From the IMG/VR virus record IMGVR_UViG_3300017991_000092, positions 16,833-80,832 of that record: a stretch of DNA of 64,000 nucleotides. One strand, written 5' to 3'. Under the pieces are notes generated by a model that saw nothing but the letters and a program-made list of their open reading frames with translations, searched no databases and was not told the DNA's origin. Position 1 is the stretch's first letter. Every line of letters starts with the position of its first letter. Source of the stretch: a virus. The position numbers were made by a program, and so were the translations under genes. Below, one piece after another: positions 42,430-50,420 of the stretch.

Positions 42430-42547
42430 CAGTGTCCTACTGAAGTCCAGTATTCATAGATGCGATAGTTGGGTGGATATTCGGGTGTTCGCACCCACTT
42501 GCATTATATGCTTGAAACATATAAATGGATGATGAATATAAACGACA
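42430..42547 (+). ncRNA. Structured RNA downstream of the permuted tRNA
   Basis: Non-coding. It contains overlapping hairpins TCAGT/ACTGA and TACTG/CAGTA (42429-42454), a UUCG-type tetraloop hairpin GGGTG TTCG CACCC (42483-42496), and ATATG/CATAT (42506-42522). It may be the 5' part of a permuted intron, or a leader. Ends at a strong terminator. Confidence 0.35.
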
Positions 42548-42584
42548 GGGGGAGTAGAGAAGGTGATCTCTACTCCCCCATTTT
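42548..42584 (+). terminator. Strong intrinsic terminator
   Basis: Perfect 13-bp stem GGGGGAGTAGAGA/TCTCTACTCCCCC with a 6-base loop, followed by ATTTT. It closes the structured RNA locus, so that locus is probably its own transcript end. Confidence 0.8.
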
Positions 42585-42601
42585 CCGTCGGAGGGAATCT
42601 T

Positions 42602-42976
42602 ATGGAAGAAGAATACCACCATATCATTGGTGTTAGAACTGTACGCGCTGATAGCGGAAGACCAAAGTTATCATGCGACTTTGTAATCACAATTACGCCA
42701 GACCAAATTACTAAATCCCGCCTTGCTGAATCAATGTACAAAAACAAGTTATGGAAAACCACTTACCGAGAAGCGATTGAAGCGGTGGGTTTACAAGAGT
42801 TGGATGCTGCACTTTGGGCTTCCAAAATCAGAGCCAGTTCAAATATGATGACAATTCACAAATTTGTAACAAACTTTGAAATGACTAGAGAGGATTTTGA
42901 TATCTTTGTACAAGCTGCGAATGTGTCAGATGGAACTCTTAAGAAACTCATGGATGGAAAGATTGGAGGTGGTTAA
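42602..42976 (+). CDS. Hypothetical protein
   Basis: 124 residues from ATG 42602 (GGAGGG upstream), not recognised. The central segment (TKSRLAESMYKNKLWKTTYREAIEAVG) is helical. Follows the terminator, so probably has its own promoter or readthrough. Confidence 0.55.
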   Translation: MEEEYHHIIGVRTVRADSGRPKLSCDFVITITPDQITKSRLAESMYKNKLWKTTYREAIEAVGLQELDAALWASKIRASSNMMTIHKFVTNFEMTREDFDIFVQAANVSDGTLKKLMDGKIGGG

Positions 42977-42978
42977 AG

Positions 42979-43233
42979 ATGTGGGGTAGAATAACAACTG
43001 AATGTCCTGAATGTAGCGAGGAAGCTTCAGATATCTATAGAGTGGGTGATTGTAAATATATTGTATGTACTCATTGTGGCTTAGTGATATATGCTGAGGA
43101 AACATACATAGTTCGTAATGCCTTACATCTCGATAGACTAAAAGGACTTACACCAGATAACATTACACTTAACGACTTTGAGACAGTTTCTGAAGGAACA
43201 AGTGGATCAATCTTTATCGGACAAGAATGTTAG
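42979..43233 (+). CDS. Zinc-ribbon mini-protein
   Basis: 84 residues with CPEC near the N-terminus and CTHCG about 20 residues later, a typical four-Cys zinc ribbon. The C-terminal half is acidic. One of several zinc-ribbon proteins in this 2-kb stretch; function unknown. Confidence 0.6.
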   Translation: MWGRITTECPECSEEASDIYRVGDCKYIVCTHCGLVIYAEETYIVRNALHLDRLKGLTPDNITLNDFETVSEGTSGSIFIGQEC

Positions 43234-43244
43234 GGGAGGGAAGG

Positions 43245-43652
43245 ATGAAAAGGAAAGCTGATTTTGTTACAAACTCAAGTAGTACTTCTTTTATTGCGAT
43301 GGGGGTTGAATTTAATATCCCTGACGAAATGAAACAAACTGCGTTTGACAGAGCAGTTGCGTGGCATAAAGAAAAGGGATATAGCTTTGACTATAAGTCT
43401 GTAGATGAACTCTTTGAATCTGATTACGAAGGAATTGAAGCAGTTAGGTCGATGCTCGAAGAGTTGGGTCTTGAATGTGATTCCGACCCGTATGGTGATA
43501 GGGAATTGTTCGTAGGAATGCACCCGCAAAAAATGAATGATGACGAAACACTACGTGAATTCAAACAACGAATTCTTGATCTTCTTAACCAGTTTGGAAA
43601 ATTTACAATGGAGGACATTGGTTGGTTGGAAGATTGTAGATGGGATGGATAA
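43245..43652 (+). CDS. FVTNSSS-motif protein 8
   Basis: 135 residues starting MKRKADFVTNSSSTSFI. Start ATG 43245 fits GGGAGGGAAGG upstream. The Ser codons (TCA AGT AGT) differ from those in other members. The remainder is acidic and unrelated. Flanked by a zinc-ribbon protein and a methyltransferase. Confidence 0.72.
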   Translation: MKRKADFVTNSSSTSFIAMGVEFNIPDEMKQTAFDRAVAWHKEKGYSFDYKSVDELFESDYEGIEAVRSMLEELGLECDSDPYGDRELFVGMHPQKMNDDETLREFKQRILDLLNQFGKFTMEDIGWLEDCRWDG

Positions 43653-43664
43653 AAGGAGAATAGC

Positions 43665-44276
43665 ATGGAACCAGTAGTATTAAATATCGCAGCTGGAAAA
43701 ATGGACCCGTTGGGATTGAAGTCGCCCCCAGCCCACTATGTGGTAAATCTTGACACGATGTATTATAGAGCATCTTCTCCAGAAGATGTTGAAAGTATCT
43801 ACAGTTTATGGATACGTCAAGTTCCACATATTGACAGGAAAAAGATAGTACATTGTAATGAGGATGCGTTCAGGTTTATGGAACGAACTAAACTTCAATT
43901 TGACGTCATTACTTGCTATCGATTTCTTGAACATGTGAGTTTTACACAAGTTCCATATTTCATCTATCTTATGTCGACATGTCTTAAGATAGGCGGAATT
44001 GTGGACATCATTGTTCCGAATTATACAACGTTGGCGAGAATGGTTATTAATGAGGTACCTGGTGGTCCGAATTTTGAAGCGGACAACATATTACTGACTA
44101 CCGAGTTACTCAATGAGCCCGGATGTCCTCATGCGTCAATATGGACAGCCCTTCGAGCAAAATATTTCTTCCATCTCGAGGGGAGATTTGAAGTAATCAA
44201 TGAGACAATTACAGAGAGTTTCGAATATGATGGACGAGATATCTATCTCAGATTTCAAGCGAGGAGGATTCGATAA
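43665..44276 (+). CDS. SAM-dependent methyltransferase-like protein
   Basis: 203 residues with class I methyltransferase features: LNIAAGK (motif I), the acidic end LDTMYY of the second strand, FDVITCYRFLEHV, and LKIGGIVDIIVPN. The pattern is that of small-molecule or protein methyltransferases rather than DNA methylases (no PPY/NPPF). Substrate unknown. AAAGGAG upstream. Confidence 0.7.
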   Translation: MEPVVLNIAAGKMDPLGLKSPPAHYVVNLDTMYYRASSPEDVESIYSLWIRQVPHIDRKKIVHCNEDAFRFMERTKLQFDVITCYRFLEHVSFTQVPYFIYLMSTCLKIGGIVDIIVPNYTTLARMVINEVPGGPNFEADNILLTTELLNEPGCPHASIWTALRAKYFFHLEGRFEVINETITESFEYDGRDIYLRFQARRIR

Positions 44277-44476
44277 TGGAACAATCACATTGGATTATCG
44301 ATCCCACTTGCAGTAGATGTAATGGAATGGCGGAACGAGTATATGTAAGTCCAACGAAAAGAACAATTACCTGCTTCGACTGTGGGTTAGTTAGAGTTGA
44401 AGAATTGCGGACGTGGGAATGCACATTAGAATACTTTCCTGAAGGGAGTTCAAATGGCGAAAAAGAAGCAGCCTAA
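44276..44476 (+). CDS. Zinc-ribbon mini-protein
   Basis: 66 residues with CSRCNG and CFDCGL separated by about 17 residues, a four-Cys zinc ribbon. The start overlaps the methyltransferase stop (TAATGG). Function unknown. Confidence 0.6.
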   Translation: MEQSHWIIDPTCSRCNGMAERVYVSPTKRTITCFDCGLVRVEELRTWECTLEYFPEGSSNGEKEAA

Positions 44477-44780
44477 GAAGCAAGGCGTTTGTAAACGTTG
44501 TGGAGCAGATATACGAAACACAAATCGACTGGTATTCTGTTCAGATAGATGCTCCCAAATTTGGTTTCGTGACAACCACAAAAAGGAAAGAAATAAATAC
44601 AAAAAGAAAAACTATATGGACTTTAAAAATGGGAAATCATGGGTTGCATGCAAATGTCCCAAGTGTGAAAAGATTCATAAGGTTAAAATGAAGTGGATCG
44701 GAAATGGAATGCCGAGAAAATTCTGTAAGAAGTGCATTACACATCTTGGTCAGATTTACAGCGGAGCGATTGCTGCATAG
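44454..44780 (+). CDS. Zinc-ribbon protein, basic
   Basis: 108 residues, strongly basic. Three Cys pairs: CKRCGAD with CSDRC, then CKCPKC with CKKC near the end, so probably two zinc sites. Composition suits nucleic-acid binding. Its last codon adjoins a structured RNA. Confidence 0.6.
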   Translation: MAKKKQPKKQGVCKRCGADIRNTNRLVFCSDRCSQIWFRDNHKKERNKYKKKNYMDFKNGKSWVACKCPKCEKIHKVKMKWIGNGMPRKFCKKCITHLGQIYSGAIAA

Positions 44781-44781
44781 G

Positions 44782-44961
44782 TTAGCTGGGATCCTACCTG
44801 TACACGGCCTCTGCAGGTAGGTTGCATGGGGGTTTCATGCCACGTCTGCTAGCTATGCGTGAGTCACAGATAGTCCCGTGCGTAAAGTTGTTTTGCTACT
44901 GTGACGTCCTTTGGGAAAGATGCTCGGGGGTCTAATCCTTTAACAATAGCTAGTAACCCCC
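44782..44961 (+). ncRNA. Pseudoknotted structured RNA candidate
   Basis: 205-base gap without a gene. Helices: TTAGC/GCTAG (44782-44786, 44848-44852); CCTACCTG/CAGGTAGG (44793-44800, 44814-44821); GCATG/CATGC (44824-44828, 44836-44840); GTCACAG/CTGTGAC (44863-44869, 44899-44905); CTAGCTA/TAGCTAG (44849-44855, 44947-44953); GGGGGT/ACCCCC (44926-44931, 44956-44961). The last two cross, forming a pseudoknot. CTAGCTA and GCTAG compete, as in a switch. Could be a riboswitch, ribozyme or trans-acting RNA; no known class recognised. Confidence 0.5.
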
Positions 44962-44985
44962 AACTTCTTATGAAAAGGAGTGAAT

Positions 44986-45132
44986 ATGTTTAAATGGTTA
45001 AAGAAATTGTTTAAGAAAAAACCATCTATATATGATTCGCCAATGATGTGTCCAGATTGTGGTTGTGATATGTTGATGGTTGCAGATCCAGAAGTTCACT
45101 GGAAATGTATTGGTTGTAAGAGAGGATGGTAG
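44986..45132 (+). CDS. Zinc-ribbon mini-protein
   Basis: 48 residues with a basic N-terminus (WLKKLFKKK), CPDCGCD and CIGCKRGW at the end, a minimal zinc ribbon. AAAAGGAG precedes ATG. Directly downstream of the structured RNA. Confidence 0.6.
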   Translation: MFKWLKKLFKKKPSIYDSPMMCPDCGCDMLMVADPEVHWKCIGCKRGW

Positions 45133-45133
45133 A

Positions 45134-45628
45134 ATGAATGAAATCGACTGGGATGATCCCATAGTTCTAGCAGAACAATCAGAAGAGTTGCGGCTGTCTC
45201 ACGCAATAGCGATCGCAGCTGAAGCTCATAAGTATACACTTGATAAAGGAGGACGCCCATATATACTCCACCCACTTACAGTTATGTTTCGATTTACTGA
45301 TCCTATTGATCAAATGGCAGCTGTACTACACGATCTCATAGAAGATACATCCTATACTCTTGATGATTTATGGAGATTTGGTTTTGGAATACAGGTCGTA
45401 AATACGGTAGATGCGTTGACAAGACGAGAAGGTGAAACTGTAAGGGAGTATTATGATAGATTGAAAGGAGATGAAAGAGCAGTAAGAATTAAGATGGAAG
45501 ATCTAAGTCACAATATGGAGGTGATAAGATTTAAAAGAATGTTAGAAAAGAAGGACATTAACCGACTCAAAATGTACCATAAGATGTGGTTAGAACTATG
45601 GACATTCAAGGAAGGAGTGATAGCTTGA
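45134..45628 (+). CDS. HD-domain (p)ppGpp hydrolase-like protein
   Basis: 164 residues. It matches the RelA/SpoT hydrolase and MESH1 pattern: AHKYTLDKGGRPYILHPL (His32), LHDLIEDT (His66, Asp67, Glu70, Asp71), VDALTRREGETVREYY, and MEDLSHN. Such stand-alone HD proteins remove the 3'-pyrophosphate from alarmones. In a phage it may blunt the host stringent response. ATG 45134 lies two bases after the previous stop. Confidence 0.78.
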   Translation: MNEIDWDDPIVLAEQSEELRLSHAIAIAAEAHKYTLDKGGRPYILHPLTVMFRFTDPIDQMAAVLHDLIEDTSYTLDDLWRFGFGIQVVNTVDALTRREGETVREYYDRLKGDERAVRIKMEDLSHNMEVIRFKRMLEKKDINRLKMYHKMWLELWTFKEGVIA

Positions 45629-45993
45629 AAAAGAAACTTGATTTCGTAACCAACTCATCATCTACATCTTTTATCATTGGAGATATGAGAGGTGACATTG
45701 ATGACGCAATTGGGAAGGTGACCATTACAGTAAATCTCCGAGACTTCCTGGAGAAATCAATCGAAACAAGAGAGGAACTCCACGACTTTTGGGAATACTG
45801 GTATGGGGATTTTGAAACTCGAACAGAGGACTACGAAAAGTGTTGTAAGATTATTGACGATGGCGGTGTAATCCACGTCCTCAACGTCAGTAATGAGGGA
45901 GAGGTAATAGAGGCAGTCATTCAAGATGAAGGATTGAATGACATGGATTTGCCAGATCATATTATTGTGATTCAAGGAGAAGGAGGTTATTAG
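45625..45993 (+). CDS. FVTNSSS-motif protein 9
   Basis: 122 residues. TTG start at 45625 overlaps the previous stop (TTGA), set by AAGGAAGGAGTG upstream and by the motif MKKKLDFVTNSSSTSFI. The remainder is acidic and not recognised. AAGGAGG then leads into the SPFH gene. Confidence 0.72.
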   Translation: MKKKLDFVTNSSSTSFIIGDMRGDIDDAIGKVTITVNLRDFLEKSIETREELHDFWEYWYGDFETRTEDYEKCCKIIDDGGVIHVLNVSNEGEVIEAVIQDEGLNDMDLPDHIIVIQGEGGY

Positions 45994-45994
45994 A

Positions 45995-47428
45995 ATGTCG
46001 AAGATACCTGGAATGGACGACATGGATCCAATGGAAGCAGTAAAGAAAGCAAAGGAAATCAAGGACGAGGCTATTGGAAGAGTGAAAAAGAAAGGGAAGA
46101 GATGGTTGGTGATCACAGGTTGTGTCATCATAGCGCTGTTTGTAGCACCATTCATTTGTACAACGGTTGAAAGAGGTACTTACCACATCAAACAGACAGC
46201 GATCTTTGGTACAATGTACGCAAAGACTAGTCCTGGTATCTGGTTGCAACTATGGGGTGATATCGATGTGTGGCCTAAAGCTTTCACATTCTTCTTTACC
46301 CATGACAAGGATACCGACTCTGATACCCACGGAGACCTTTCTATGGAAGTTCGATTTGTAGATGGGTCGAAGTGTAAGATCTCAGGGACCGCTCGTGTTG
46401 TGATGCCAACAGATGAAGATACCGCCTTGACGTTGGTTACAGAACACAACTATAAAACCTGGAAACAGGTAAGAGATCTCTTAATCCGACCGACAATTCG
46501 TAATGCTCTCAGAATGACCGCAAATATGATGACAGCTCAAGAGAGTTATTCATCCAAACGAATTAACTACAACGAGTGGGCTAGAGACCAAATTGAGAAC
46601 GGGTTGTACCAGACAATGGATGAAAGTCGTCTCGTCGAGGATCTGGTTTCAGGAGATAAGGTTATGAAGACGTTTAAGGTAATTAAACGTGAACCTGCGA
46701 TTGATGAGAAAACTGGAAAACAAATGGTAGATAATGAGGGAAATCTCATGTGGGGTGTACCTCTTTATCAAAAGAACCCGTTGGAAGGGACTGGCATTCA
46801 TCTTGAAAACTTTGAGGTAAAATCCTTTGAGTATGCTGATAAGGTGAAAGATCAGATTGCTACACAACAGGAAGCCTTTATGGCGGTTGCTACTGCTAAA
46901 GCAAAGAAGCAAGAAGCGGAACAGCGTAAGCTCCAAATTGAGGCTGAAGGTAAAACAGAAGTAGCGAAAGCTAAATACGAGGAAGAACAAATCAAGGTTC
47001 GTGCTGTGGTTGTAGCTGAAAGGGAGAAAGAAGTTCGTGAGTTGAACGCAGCGAGGGATAAGAACGTAGCAGTGATTGCTGGTAAACAAAGGAAAGAAGT
47101 TGCTGCTCTGGACAAAGCTGCTGCTGAGCTGAACAAGAAAAAGAATATCCTTGACGGTGAGGGTATCGCAAAGAAGAAACAACTGATCCTCGATGCTGAC
47201 GGCGCACTCCAACAGAAGCTGGATACCTATCAAACGGTCATGGCTAAGTGGGCAGATGCTTTCGAAAACAGAAAAGTGCCAGCTTATATGATGATTAGTG
47301 GTGGAGCGGGCGGAACAGGTGGCAATCATCCTGACGCCCAGACCGCCCAGTTTATGGCGAATCTCAACGCGCTAACCCTTCAGTCGTTGGGATTGAATAT
47401 TGACATTAAGAAGGGGCGTCAGAAATAG
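45995..47428 (+). CDS. SPFH/band-7-like membrane protein
   Basis: 477 residues. One membrane helix at about residues 37-56, then a band-7-like beta domain (VERGTYHIKQ..., PGIWLQLWGDI), then a long Ala/Lys/Glu coiled coil (about 285-405). This is the layout of stomatin/flotillin proteins that assemble into membrane rings. Codon bias indicates strong expression. Role in a phage is unknown; membrane organisation or protease regulation are options. Confidence 0.72.
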   Translation: MSKIPGMDDMDPMEAVKKAKEIKDEAIGRVKKKGKRWLVITGCVIIALFVAPFICTTVERGTYHIKQTAIFGTMYAKTSPGIWLQLWGDIDVWPKAFTFFFTHDKDTDSDTHGDLSMEVRFVDGSKCKISGTARVVMPTDEDTALTLVTEHNYKTWKQVRDLLIRPTIRNALRMTANMMTAQESYSSKRINYNEWARDQIENGLYQTMDESRLVEDLVSGDKVMKTFKVIKREPAIDEKTGKQMVDNEGNLMWGVPLYQKNPLEGTGIHLENFEVKSFEYADKVKDQIATQQEAFMAVATAKAKKQEAEQRKLQIEAEGKTEVAKAKYEEEQIKVRAVVVAEREKEVRELNAARDKNVAVIAGKQRKEVAALDKAAAELNKKKNILDGEGIAKKKQLILDADGALQQKLDTYQTVMAKWADAFENRKVPAYMMISGGAGGTGGNHPDAQTAQFMANLNALTLQSLGLNIDIKKGRQK

Positions 47429-47437
47429 GAGGATTCT

Positions 47438-47719
47438 ATGTATGCAGGTTTCCTCATTCAAATAGCATGTGTTGCTATAGTAGCGTGGTTAATCTGGAAG
47501 AAGTTTGGTGACAAAATAATGTTATTCTTTGGAGGTGAATCGCCGGAGGAGGTGAAGACGCGACTCCAAGAGAGGATTGAGCAATTGAAGATCGCTCAAG
47601 AACAACTGAAAGCAATGAGGCAAGAGGTAGAGGTCACAAAAGAGCTTAGAGCAGTTACAACTGAGCTTGAGAAAGAAATGAAAGCATTATCAAAAGTCAA
47701 TAAAAAACTGGGTGTATAG
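47438..47719 (+). CDS. Membrane-anchored coiled-coil protein
   Basis: 93 residues: an N-terminal membrane helix (about 4-21) and a long charged coiled coil. Adjacent to the SPFH protein and probably a partner. ATAGGAGG upstream. Confidence 0.6.
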   Translation: MYAGFLIQIACVAIVAWLIWKKFGDKIMLFFGGESPEEVKTRLQERIEQLKIAQEQLKAMRQEVEVTKELRAVTTELEKEMKALSKVNKKLGV

Positions 47720-47746
47720 AATACCCAACATGAAAGGAGATTTAAA

Positions 47747-48817
47747 ATGGCAGACGCAGCACAAGAAGTTGTAGAGAACACGGAAGAGTTGGAAGCAACA
47801 ACCGAGGAGAACGAAGTGGAAGCTTCCGGAGATCTGGAGAATCACGGTTTTCCTGTTGGTGATGATGACGAGATTGAAACGGTTGAGGAAGAAGATGAAG
47901 TCGTAAATCGTCGTCAGACCTTCGCAGATCGTATTGAGGATATGGGGTTGACCGAAATGGGAGACGGGTGCTACCACTACGCTGACGAGCATTGTGAGGT
48001 GGCTTACAGGTCTCTTTATACCGGAGGTGGTGCAGAGATTATGGACAATGTCGCTGTTCCGCATTTGTCCCTGTTCACCAAGGGTCTTGAGGAAGATGAT
48101 GACTGGAAGAGAGCTGGTTTGGTTTCCGACGCCTACAGGTTTACTGGAAATGGTGCTCTCATTGAGGCGATCAAGGCCTCCATCGTCGACGCCGGTTCTC
48201 CCATCTTCAGGGAAGCTTCCTACCTTACCGCAAACAAAACCCAGATTCGTCATGAGATCATTGTCCAGAACGAGACTAATATTCCCTCCGTGGGTGATGT
48301 GTATCCGTTGATCGTCATCAAGAATAGCTACGATGGGACGATGGCAGCAAACATCAGTTTCGGGTTGTTCTTCAATGACTCCGACGATCTGGATGTTATG
48401 TTCGGTTCCAAGCAAAACTGGGGAAACATTCGCCAGGTTCATCTTGAGGGAGCACAAGCAGATCTAAGCGGTCCTCTTGGTGGATACGTCACTGCGTTTA
48501 GCGAGAACATCGCCGACTTGGTTCAGACGAATTTGGATAATGAACTGACCGAACAAGAGATGCTCGCTACGCTGGATGTGATTGAACGGTCTGCTGGTAA
48601 GAAAAGGCGGGAAGCTTTGTCCGCAATCCTCGAAGAGATGCACGACGGGGAAGAGGGTGATACGCCCATGACAAGCTGGAAAATGTTCCATGCGATTACC
48701 CGGTTTAGCACGATGGAGAAAAACCTCAACGCCAAGCTCCTTCTGGAGAATATGGCTGAGAGAGTTCTGGTAGTTCCTCCACAAATGTTGGAGGTTCTGT
48801 CCGAACTCCAAGGGTAG
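47747..48817 (+). CDS. Abundant unknown protein (weak DUF932-like resemblance)
   Basis: 356 residues. Acidic first 50 residues. The segment YPLIVIKNSYDGTMAANISF followed by a conserved-looking beta region weakly resembles DUF932 phage/plasmid proteins. Codons are strongly C/G-ended, as in the modifier and SPFH genes, suggesting high expression. Function unknown. AAAGGAG upstream. Confidence 0.6.
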   Translation: MADAAQEVVENTEELEATTEENEVEASGDLENHGFPVGDDDEIETVEEEDEVVNRRQTFADRIEDMGLTEMGDGCYHYADEHCEVAYRSLYTGGGAEIMDNVAVPHLSLFTKGLEEDDDWKRAGLVSDAYRFTGNGALIEAIKASIVDAGSPIFREASYLTANKTQIRHEIIVQNETNIPSVGDVYPLIVIKNSYDGTMAANISFGLFFNDSDDLDVMFGSKQNWGNIRQVHLEGAQADLSGPLGGYVTAFSENIADLVQTNLDNELTEQEMLATLDVIERSAGKKRREALSAILEEMHDGEEGDTPMTSWKMFHAITRFSTMEKNLNAKLLLENMAERVLVVPPQMLEVLSELQG

Positions 48818-48824
48818 GTGAAAC

Positions 48825-48965
48825 ATGAAATGGTTGATTGGAATTGGTATACTGTGCGCGATCGTATGGTATGTCAATAAAAGAGTCAAAGAAAGAACAG
48901 GTCGGTCAATACTCGACGCGATAGGTGATATCGCTGATGATGTTAGCGACTTCGATGACGATTAG
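48825..48965 (+). CDS. Small membrane protein
   Basis: 46 residues: an N-terminal membrane helix (WLIGIGILCAIVWYV), a basic turn, and an acidic C-terminus ending DFDDD. TAGGTG precedes ATG. Last gene before a strong terminator. Confidence 0.55.
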   Translation: MKWLIGIGILCAIVWYVNKRVKERTGRSILDAIGDIADDVSDFDDD

Positions 48966-48971
48966 GAAATT

Positions 48972-49007
48972 GGACCCCTCGGAATATATCTGAGGGGTCC
49001 ATTTTTT
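48972..49007 (+). terminator. Intrinsic terminator
   Basis: 9-bp stem GGACCCCTC/GAGGGGTCC (48972-48980, 48992-49000) followed by ATTTTTT. It separates the accessory region from the virion gene block. Confidence 0.88.
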
Positions 49008-49053
49008 GTTGTTATATTTTTTGAACAAAAAATAAAGTCAAAGGAGATCTAAG

Positions 49054-50355
49054 TTGCCTGAAAAAATTTCTAGTGAAGCTCAAGGAGTTATAAACCAACC
49101 CGCTGTAAATTTCTTTCTTGATCTTCGAATTAAGGATTTAACATATACAAATGATTTGGCGGGAGTTAGAATTGCTTCCTCTCTTGCGTCAGCATATCCG
49201 AACATAGAGATCATTTTAAATATCGCAGCAAAAGATGCAATCATCCCATCTCTATCTGGTGAAGATCCAATCAAATTAAAGATAGAACTTCTCCAACAAA
49301 ATACTGCTTCAGAGCCTGTGAGATCTCAACCGCAGGATACGTTAGAATTTGATTTGATGTTAATTTCAGTTGAATTTGAGATGCCTGTCACGGATGCAAT
49401 GGCTGCACCAGGTCTTGAACATACTCTTGATAGAACTACAGTAAGATTACTAACCGTACCAAGAAAACCATACATATCAATGACTACAACTGTAAATGAA
49501 GTATTTGGTGTTGTAGAAGATCCAAAAACTCCAAAAGAGGTTATTGAGAGTCTGGTGTCTGAGTTTTCTTCTAATACAACAATTAAATATGATTCTGCAA
49601 ATCAAAACAAAAATAAGGTACCACAGTTGTGTGTGCCACCAACTACATTATATAGCGCTATTAATTACCTAGATGATACCTATGGATTATTTGATGGAGC
49701 ATGTGCTGTGTTTTGTAAACATGATAATGAATTACAAGTAATGAACTTATCCTATCGAATTAAAAGTTCAAAAGACAGACTAACAATCTATCATTTGTCC
49801 ACAAGTGCAAACCCAGAAGATGCTATTTTTAAGAGTCTAAAAGATCGAACTTATTATACATATGATAACCTCCAAACAACCTACGTAGGTAACACAAAAT
49901 TTGCTGTAATAGGAAATGATATCAATCATATTGTTTTGCCAAGCGACTCACTATATGCGGTTGTTCAACAAGATCTCACAAATATTTGTGGAAGATTCGG
50001 GATTATAGATCAACGAAAAGACATACCGGTTGGAGCAGAAATAGATCATAGAAAAAAATATTACATCTTACATGGCGGTGTTGAAACACAAGATACTTTC
50101 GCAAATGCGATGGTGGCTAAGAAGATATTTGATTTGTCAAGAATAAGCTTTCAACTAGATCGAAATATTAAATTAACATACTTAATGAATATCGGTCGCC
50201 CAGTTAAGCTGAAAACTACAACATTAGAACATAAGGGATTAAGTGGAAATTATATATTATTCTCGACTGATGTTGTTCTAATTCGAGATGGTGGAATTTG
50301 GACGTCGACCGCAAGACTACAGCTTGCAAGAACTAATCGAACAATCGGACAATAA
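49054..50355 (+). CDS. Putative virion/baseplate protein
   Basis: 433 residues; TTG start with AAAGGAGATC upstream. Beta-rich, no signal or membrane segment. Codons are markedly A/T-ended compared with genes before 49 kb, as in the other virion genes here. Position directly before the terminase and size suggest a tail or baseplate hub protein, but no motif proves it. Confidence 0.5.
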   Translation: MPEKISSEAQGVINQPAVNFFLDLRIKDLTYTNDLAGVRIASSLASAYPNIEIILNIAAKDAIIPSLSGEDPIKLKIELLQQNTASEPVRSQPQDTLEFDLMLISVEFEMPVTDAMAAPGLEHTLDRTTVRLLTVPRKPYISMTTTVNEVFGVVEDPKTPKEVIESLVSEFSSNTTIKYDSANQNKNKVPQLCVPPTTLYSAINYLDDTYGLFDGACAVFCKHDNELQVMNLSYRIKSSKDRLTIYHLSTSANPEDAIFKSLKDRTYYTYDNLQTTYVGNTKFAVIGNDINHIVLPSDSLYAVVQQDLTNICGRFGIIDQRKDIPVGAEIDHRKKYYILHGGVETQDTFANAMVAKKIFDLSRISFQLDRNIKLTYLMNIGRPVKLKTTTLEHKGLSGNYILFSTDVVLIRDGGIWTSTARLQLARTNRTIGQ

Positions 50356-50356
50356 A

Positions 50357-50406
50357 GGACTGTCCCCTTTCGGGGACAATCCCACCTTTTTCTATAAAAA
50401 GATGGG
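50357..50406. terminator. Double hairpin, bidirectional terminator
   Basis: First stem TGTCCCC/GGGGACA with TTTC loop (50361-50378), extended by GGA/TCC. Second stem CCCA-CTTTTT/AAAAAG-TGGG (50381-50406), with T-runs on both strands. It ends the plus-strand gene at 50355 and can also stop transcription from the small minus-strand gene. Confidence 0.7.
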
Positions 50407-50420
50407 GGTGGTACAATAGA

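Noticed and set aside
42331-42580. Permuted tmRNA
   Set aside because: The D arm forms a normal four-pair stem with GG in the loop, and no tag reading frame ending in Ala residues was found in the downstream piece.
42012-42600. CRISPR array, because of the repeated GCTTATACTTAT
   Set aside because: Only two copies with unequal spacing and no regular spacers.
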